64,000 nt of DNA from Eubacterium maltosivorans (GTDB lineage Bacteria > Bacillota > Clostridia > Eubacteriales > Eubacteriaceae), in contig NZ_CP029487.1 in the NCBI RefSeq assembly GCF_002441855.2, forward strand, positions 620,001 through 684,000, written 5' to 3'. Shown here piece after piece: positions 60,190 to 64,000 of this stretch. Within the stretch, counting starts at the first letter, position 1, and each line of letters begins with the position of its first letter. A model generated the notes under the pieces. It was not told where the DNA came from. It saw only the letters and a program-made list of their open reading frames with translations, and searched no databases. The position numbers and the translations under genes were made by a program.

Positions 60190-61591
60190 AGAGTACAAAA
60201 CCATTAGTGAAGTCGTCGGCCCATTGATGCTGGTCGACCATGTAGAAGGTGTAAAATACGACGAACTGGTCGAGATTGAACAAGCCGATGGTGAAAAACG
60301 TCTTGGTAAAGTCCTCGAGGTCAATGGCGATAAAGCCATGGTACAGCTTTATGAAAGCTCCCAGGGCCTTAGAATCTCAAACTCTAAGGTACGTTTCCAG
60401 GGCCACGGCATCGAGCTCGGCGTGAGCAGAGACATGCTTGGCCGTGTATTTGACGGTATGGGACGTCCAACCGACGGTGGTCCGGAAATTATTCCGGAAA
60501 AGAAACTGGACATCAACGGTTCGCCAATGAACCCCGTTGCACGCGACTACCCTGCCGAATTTATCCAGACAGGGGTCTCAGCCATCGACGGCCTGAACAC
60601 CCTGGTCCGTGGACAAAAACTGCCGGTTTTCTCCGGCTCTGGTCTGCCGCATGCGCAACTGGCGGCCCAGATTGCCCGCCAGGCCCGCGTTCTCGACAAC
60701 GACGAAGGTTTTGCTGTTGTCTTTGCCGCCATTGGGATCACCTTTGAAGAAGCAGACTTCTTCGTCAAGGATTTCCGCCGTACAGGCGCCATCGAACGTG
60801 CTGTCCTGTTCATGAACTATGCCAACGATCCAGCGGTCGAACGTATCTCAACGCCGCGTATGGCAATCACCTGCGCCGAATACCTGGCCTATGAGCTGGA
60901 TATGCAGGTACTGGTCATCCTGACCGATATTACTAACTATGCCGAAGCCCTGCGTGAAGTCTCCGCAGCCCGTAAGGAGGTTCCAGGCCGCCGCGGCTAT
61001 CCTGGCTATCTGTATACAGACCTTGCGACCCTGTATGAACGCGCCGGACGTATGCGCGGCAAAAAAGGCTCCATCACCCAGATTCCAATCCTCTCCATGC
61101 CGGAAGATGATAAAACTCACCCGATTCCTGACTTAACCGGGTACATCACCGAAGGCCAGATTATCTTATCAAGAGATCTGTACAGAAGAGGGATTGAGCC
61201 GCCGATCGACGTACTGCCTTCGCTCAGCCGTCTGAAGGATAAGGGGATCGGTGAAGGCAAGACCCGTAAGGATCACGCCGATACCATGAACCAGCTGTTC
61301 TCAGCCTACGCCCGTGGGAAGGACGCCAAGGAGCTGGCCGTTATCCTTGGGGACGCGGCGTTGTCCGATGTCGATAAAATCTACGCGCGTTTTGCCACAG
61401 AATTTGAGGAACGCTACGTATCTCAGGGCTTTGAAACCAACCGAACCATCGAAGAAACCCTGACCATTGGCTGGGAGCTTTTATCCATCCTGCCGCGTAC
61501 AGAGCTCAAACGTATTAAGGACGAATATATTGATGAATACATTCCTTCTCCGCTAAGTGAAGACGACGATATCACAGACGAGGAGGAATAA
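60182..61591 (+). CDS. ntpB: V/A-type ATP synthase subunit B
   Basis: A 469-residue non-catalytic nucleotide-binding subunit. Where A has a P-loop, B has the degenerate [18 protein letters not shown], as in all B subunits. [20 protein letters not shown] is the strongly conserved central segment. The start ATG 60182 overlaps the end of ntpA by 8 nt; an in-frame GTG at 60173 is less likely. Confidence 0.96.
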   Translation: MNKEYKTISEVVGPLMLVDHVEGVKYDELVEIEQADGEKRLGKVLEVNGDKAMVQLYESSQGLRISNSKVRFQGHGIELGVSRDMLGRVFDGMGRPTDGGPEIIPEKKLDINGSPMNPVARDYPAEFIQTGVSAIDGLNTLVRGQKLPVFSGSGLPHAQLAAQIARQARVLDNDEGFAVVFAAIGITFEEADFFVKDFRRTGAIERAVLFMNYANDPAVERISTPRMAITCAEYLAYELDMQVLVILTDITNYAEALREVSAARKEVPGRRGYPGYLYTDLATLYERAGRMRGKKGSITQIPILSMPEDDKTHPIPDLTGYITEGQIILSRDLYRRGIEPPIDVLPSLSRLKDKGIGEGKTRKDHADTMNQLFSAYARGKDAKELAVILGDAALSDVDKIYARFATEFEERYVSQGFETNRTIEETLTIGWELLSILPRTELKRIKDEYIDEYIPSPLSEDDDITDEEE

Positions 61592-61594
61592 GCC

Positions 61595-62230
61595 ATGGCT
61601 ATTCGTGTAAATCCTACCCGGATGGAGCTGACCCGTCTCAAAAAAAGGCTTAAAACAGCCACAAGAGGTCATAAGCTCTTAAAGGATAAACGGGACGAAA
61701 TGGTAAGGCGTTTTATGGGATATATCCGCAGAAACAAAGAACTCCGGGAAGAAATTGAAGAGCAGCTGGGCGCTGCAATGGGACGTTTTGCCATTGCCGG
61801 TGCCAGAATGGGCGAGGCAGCGGTAACCGAGGCGCTTTTGTGCCCGGCCCGTGAAGCGACCATAGAGCTTGGAAAACAGAATATCATGAATGTGGATGTG
61901 CCGACTATCAAGTACACAGCCATAGAAGGCGGTACAGATCTGCCATACGGTTTTGCCTTTACTTCAGGCGAGCTGGACGGCGCGGTACTGGACATGGCGG
62001 CGCTTTTACCGCTGCTCATCGAACTGGCTGAGGTTGAAAAAACCTGTAACATGCTGGCCGATGAAATCGAAAAGACAAGACGCCGTGTCAACGCACTGGA
62101 ACATGTCATGATTCCGGAGATGCTGGAAACCATCAAGTATATCACCATGAAGCTGGAAGATAACGAGCGTGGAAACATTACCCGTTTGATGAAGGTTAAG
62201 GAAATGATGGTTGCGGAAAATCAAAATTAA
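61595..62230 (+). CDS. ntpD: V/A-type ATP synthase subunit D
   Basis: A 211-residue central-shaft protein made of two long helices that form an antiparallel coiled coil. VNPTRMELTRLKKRLKTATR at the N-terminus and RRRVNALEHVMIPEM in the C-terminal helix are diagnostic. It rotates inside the A3B3 head. Last gene of the operon; unlike E. hirae, no ntpH or K+ transporter ntpJ follows, and a terminator comes 30 nt later. Confidence 0.95.
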   Translation: MAIRVNPTRMELTRLKKRLKTATRGHKLLKDKRDEMVRRFMGYIRRNKELREEIEEQLGAAMGRFAIAGARMGEAAVTEALLCPAREATIELGKQNIMNVDVPTIKYTAIEGGTDLPYGFAFTSGELDGAVLDMAALLPLLIELAEVEKTCNMLADEIEKTRRRVNALEHVMIPEMLETIKYITMKLEDNERGNITRLMKVKEMMVAENQN

Positions 62231-62260
62231 TACGTTTCGTAATTAATTCTATTTAATACA

Positions 62261-62304
62261 AAACAAGTCGTTGCATAACATTATACAACGACTTGTTTTT
62301 TCAT
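62261..62304 (+). terminator. Rho-independent terminator of the ATP synthase operon
   Basis: AAACAAGTCGTTG (62261-62273) pairs with CAACGACTTGTTT (62286-62298), followed by more T. Confidence 0.92.
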
Positions 62305-62318
62305 TTTTTATCCATGAT

Positions 62319-62350
62319 GAGCACAGCACATTTTTGCGCTGTGCTCTTTA
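62319..62350 (+). terminator. Second hairpin after ntpD, copy 8 of dispersed family
   Basis: GAGCACAGC (62319-62327) pairs with GCTGTGCTC (62338-62346), followed by TTTA. It is redundant with the terminator 20 nt upstream. Confidence 0.75.
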
Positions 62351-62402
62351 AAAAATTCAAAAACATAAAATGTAAAATTAACACAATTCCGGTAGAAATC
62401 GC

Positions 62403-62432
62403 TTTACAAACAACAAATAATTAGTGTATAAT
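62403..62432 (+). promoter_or_regulatory. Promoter of the zinc-ribbon gene
   Basis: TTTACA (62403-62408), 18 nt, TATAAT (62427-62432). It gives a leader of about 120 nt. Confidence 0.75.
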
Positions 62433-62494
62433 AAACCTATAGTATAGTAATGATTACATTAATTTCAAATGGTTACCATGTCCTGAAACATCTA

Positions 62495-62545
62495 CTCCAT
62501 TTAAAAAACTGAATCAGACCCTGTACAAGAAATTTTAAATGGAGG
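62495..62545 (+). promoter_or_regulatory. Leader hairpin burying the zinc-ribbon ribosome site
   Basis: CTCCATTTAAAA (62495-62506) is perfectly complementary over 12 bp to TTTTAAATGGAG (62533-62544), which includes most of the GGAGG at 62541-62545. An upstream AAATGG (62467-62472) could compete for CCATTT and free the site. Candidate RNA thermometer or riboregulator. Confidence 0.55.
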
Positions 62546-62557
62546 TAACAAGACACA

Positions 62558-62725
62558 ATGGAAGATAAAACTTTAGTTTGTCAGGATTGTGGTGCTGAAT
62601 TTGTATTCACTGTTGGTGAACAGGAATTTTACAAAGAAAAAGGCTTCGATAACGAACCTAAAAGATGTAAAGAATGCAGAGCTAAAAGAAAACAGTCTAC
62701 CAGAAGACCAAGAAATGAATTCTAG
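62558..62725 (+). CDS. Small zinc-ribbon protein (zf-trcl type)
   Basis: A 55-residue basic cytoplasmic protein. VCQDCG (residues 7-12) and RCKECR (36-41) form a four-cysteine zinc ribbon, with FVFTVGEQEFYKEKGF between, the pattern of the probable zinc-ribbon family often found near cold-shock genes. The Arg/Lys-rich tail (KRKQSTRRPR) suggests nucleic-acid binding. GGAGG lies 12 nt before ATG 62558, farther than usual, and is sequestered in a 12-bp hairpin. Own promoter and terminator. Its exact role is unknown. Confidence 0.9.
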   Translation: MEDKTLVCQDCGAEFVFTVGEQEFYKEKGFDNEPKRCKECRAKRKQSTRRPRNEF

Positions 62726-62745
62726 GACTGTCTCAAATGGAATTT

Positions 62746-62770
62746 AAGATCCCTACGGGGATCTTTTTTA
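62746..62770 (+). terminator. Rho-independent terminator of the zinc-ribbon gene
   Basis: AAGATCCC and GGGATCTT around a 4-nt loop, followed by a T run. Confidence 0.88.
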
Positions 62771-62803
62771 ATGAAAAATATCGTTAAGGATGACATACTG
62801 TTT

Positions 62804-63052
62804 ATGGACAAACACTACGTGTATATATTAAAATGTAAGGATAACAGCTTGTATACGGGTTGGACAACCGATATTGAGAAGCGCCTGAAGGCCCATAACA
62901 GCGGTAAAGGCGCAAAATATACCAAAAGCCGCAAACCGGTTGTGCTGGTATACAAAGAAGAATTTGACAGCAAAAGCGACGCTCTGCGGCGGGAGGCTGC
63001 GATCAAAAAGCTTACCCGTGAACAAAAGCTGGAGCTCATTAATAAACATTAG
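62804..63052 (+). CDS. GIY-YIG nuclease family protein (UPF0213/YhbQ-like)
   Basis: An 82-residue protein consisting of one GIY-YIG domain: YVYILKCKDNSLYTGWT holds the paired aromatic-variant motif, KRLKAHNSGKGAKYT the catalytic arginine region, and REAAIKKLTREQKLELI the C-terminal helix. Stand-alone members have DNA-nicking or damage-processing roles that are poorly defined. ATG 62804 is chosen for family length and AAGGATG upstream; ATG 62771 falls at the terminator. It lies 13 nt before the channel gene. Confidence 0.88.
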   Translation: MDKHYVYILKCKDNSLYTGWTTDIEKRLKAHNSGKGAKYTKSRKPVVLVYKEEFDSKSDALRREAAIKKLTREQKLELINKH

Positions 63053-63065
63053 AGAGGTATGTAGA

Positions 63066-64000
63066 ATGGATAATGTAGTAAATGATCTGACCGTGCATCA
63101 GACTCTGGCAAACGGCAACGCCATTCTGATTTTTTATGATATTTTTGTCCTCTGTCTTTTTCTGTTTGAGGTGTTTTTATATATCAACAGAGAGCATTAC
63201 AAAGCTTTGCTGCGCAAGAATATGGAAGCCGGGACACGGATCCGTCCAGTGCGCCGCTATCTGTTAAAATTAACCCGTTATTATGACCGCCATGGACTTC
63301 TGACCGTAAACGCCCTGCTTTTAATCATCTCGGTTATAGCTATCTCCATGAGCCATATGGTAACCATGCGCGAGATTCTGGGTCTGGTGGCTACCTTCAT
63401 CATCTTCATTGTAATCATGTATTTTGTGCAAAAGCTTTTTGTAGGGCTTGATCAATTTGAGGATGACATGGTCAGCCGTTATGTCGATGTTATTTTTTAT
63501 CTGCTGCTGGGGCATTCTTTTGTCTATTTTGCCAGCTTTGTATCTCGGCCAAGCCTTCTCCTGACCTTTATCGGACTCCTTTTTGCCCTTTTTCTGTGCT
63601 TTTCTGTTATGATCCGCGCCATTATCAATCCCAATATTCTGATGAAGCCCACCAATGAACGTCGCAGAAACCGTGAGGCTTTTGGCATCATAAAAGGTAT
63701 GGGCGCGTTAATGGGGTGTGAGCTGGGAATCCTGTATTTGATGATCTACAGCTGCTGGAAAACCAACCCCTTTTTCTTTCAGCACGCCACAGAACGGCCT
63801 TTAGACTATTTGGATCTGCTCTATTACCTGTTTGTGTCCTTTTCCACCATCGGCTATGGCGATATTTATCCGGTTCGCGTGGAAGGCATGTTTTACAGCC
63901 AGTTTACAGCCATGGTTATTTCGGTCACCAGCATTTTCAGTACAGCTTGCTTTGTCGGTGCGATCATTTCAGGCGCCTACAGCATTGGCCAGCAAAACCG
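63066..64000 (+). CDS. Two-pore-helix potassium channel family protein (3' truncated)
   Basis: An ORF starting at ATG 63066 (GAGAGGT upstream) and running off the window, at least 311 residues. Five hydrophobic segments lie in the first 230 residues. A pore follows: LLYYLFVSFSTIGYGDIYP, whose TIGYGD is the K+ selectivity filter, and then another membrane helix (residues about 275-305). A voltage-sensor-like arginine row is not obvious, so a leak or ligand-gated channel is more likely. A C-terminal RCK/TrkA-N regulatory domain, if any, would lie beyond the window. Confidence 0.88.
   Translation, partial: MDNVVNDLTVHQTLANGNAILIFYDIFVLCLFLFEVFLYINREHYKALLRKNMEAGTRIRPVRRYLLKLTRYYDRHGLLTVNALLLIISVIAISMSHMVTMREILGLVATFIIFIVIMYFVQKLFVGLDQFEDDMVSRYVDVIFYLLLGHSFVYFASFVSRPSLLLTFIGLLFALFLCFSVMIRAIINPNILMKPTNERRRNREAFGIIKGMGALMGCELGILYLMIYSCWKTNPFFFQHATERPLDYLDLLYYLFVSFSTIGYGDIYPVRVEGMFYSQFTAMVISVTSIFSTACFVGAIISGAYSIGQQN

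Noticed and set aside
1-64000. tRNA, rRNA, transposase or phage structural genes
   Set aside because: None seen on reading both strands; intergenic regions are accounted for by terminators, promoters, the two RNAs and small repeats.

Overview
The window looks like chromosome of a Gram-positive acetogenic Clostridium relative, most like Eubacterium limosum or E. callanderi. I infer this from protein character, roughly 50% GC, strong AGGAGG ribosome sites, TTGACA/TATAAT promoters and a V-type ATP synthase operon with sodium-binding residues in its rotor subunit. Species was not checked by alignment. I saw no CRISPR array, insertion sequence, rRNA or tRNA gene.

Layout. 1-600: tail of a cluster of tiny overlapping genes ending in an XRE regulator. 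0.7-5.3 kb: ECF sigma factor, membrane protein, ABC ATPase and two paralogous ABC-2 permeases. 5.3-5.6 kb: a composite palindromic element between two copies of a dispersed terminator hairpin. 5.6-8.8 kb: YjbQ, a LexA/CI-like regulator facing a 27-codon ORF with shared operator-like sites, a DUF1835 protein and a nitrilase-family amidase. 9.0-14.9 kb: FGGY kinase plus a 1409-residue double acyl-CoA-dehydratase activase fusion. 15-23.4 kb: c-di-GMP-type glycosyltransferase with a possible attenuator, YozE, NhaC antiporter, heterodimeric ABC exporter, DUF2871 protein. 23.4-31.7 kb: MalT-like LuxR regulator divergent from a GLUG-repeat surface protein and an alkylsulfatase lipoprotein. 31.8-34.4 kb: TIGR03960/TIGR03936 radical-SAM pair.

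34.4-37.1 kb is the most unusual part. Two large (about 650 and 575 nt) co-oriented non-coding RNA genes have near-identical promoters, matching 5' and 3' blocks and helices that covary between the copies. They flank a small gene for a protein made of three nearly identical 67-residue units, each with a Cys-Lys-Cys motif. A TSCPD-domain gene follows.

37.2-46 kb: orphan amino-acid-binding lipoprotein, other lipoproteins, an AraC regulator and two minus-strand operons of small-molecule enzymes. 46-53.5 kb: arginine biosynthesis as divergent argGH and argCJBD with ArgR-like boxes between. 53.7-62.2 kb: nine-gene ntpFIKECGABD-type Na+ V/A-type ATP synthase. 62.3-64 kb: a zinc-ribbon gene whose ribosome site is buried in a 12-bp hairpin, a GIY-YIG protein and a truncated K+ channel.

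An eight-copy hairpin family (arms like GCACGGC / GCCGTGC) punctuates transcription units across the whole window.
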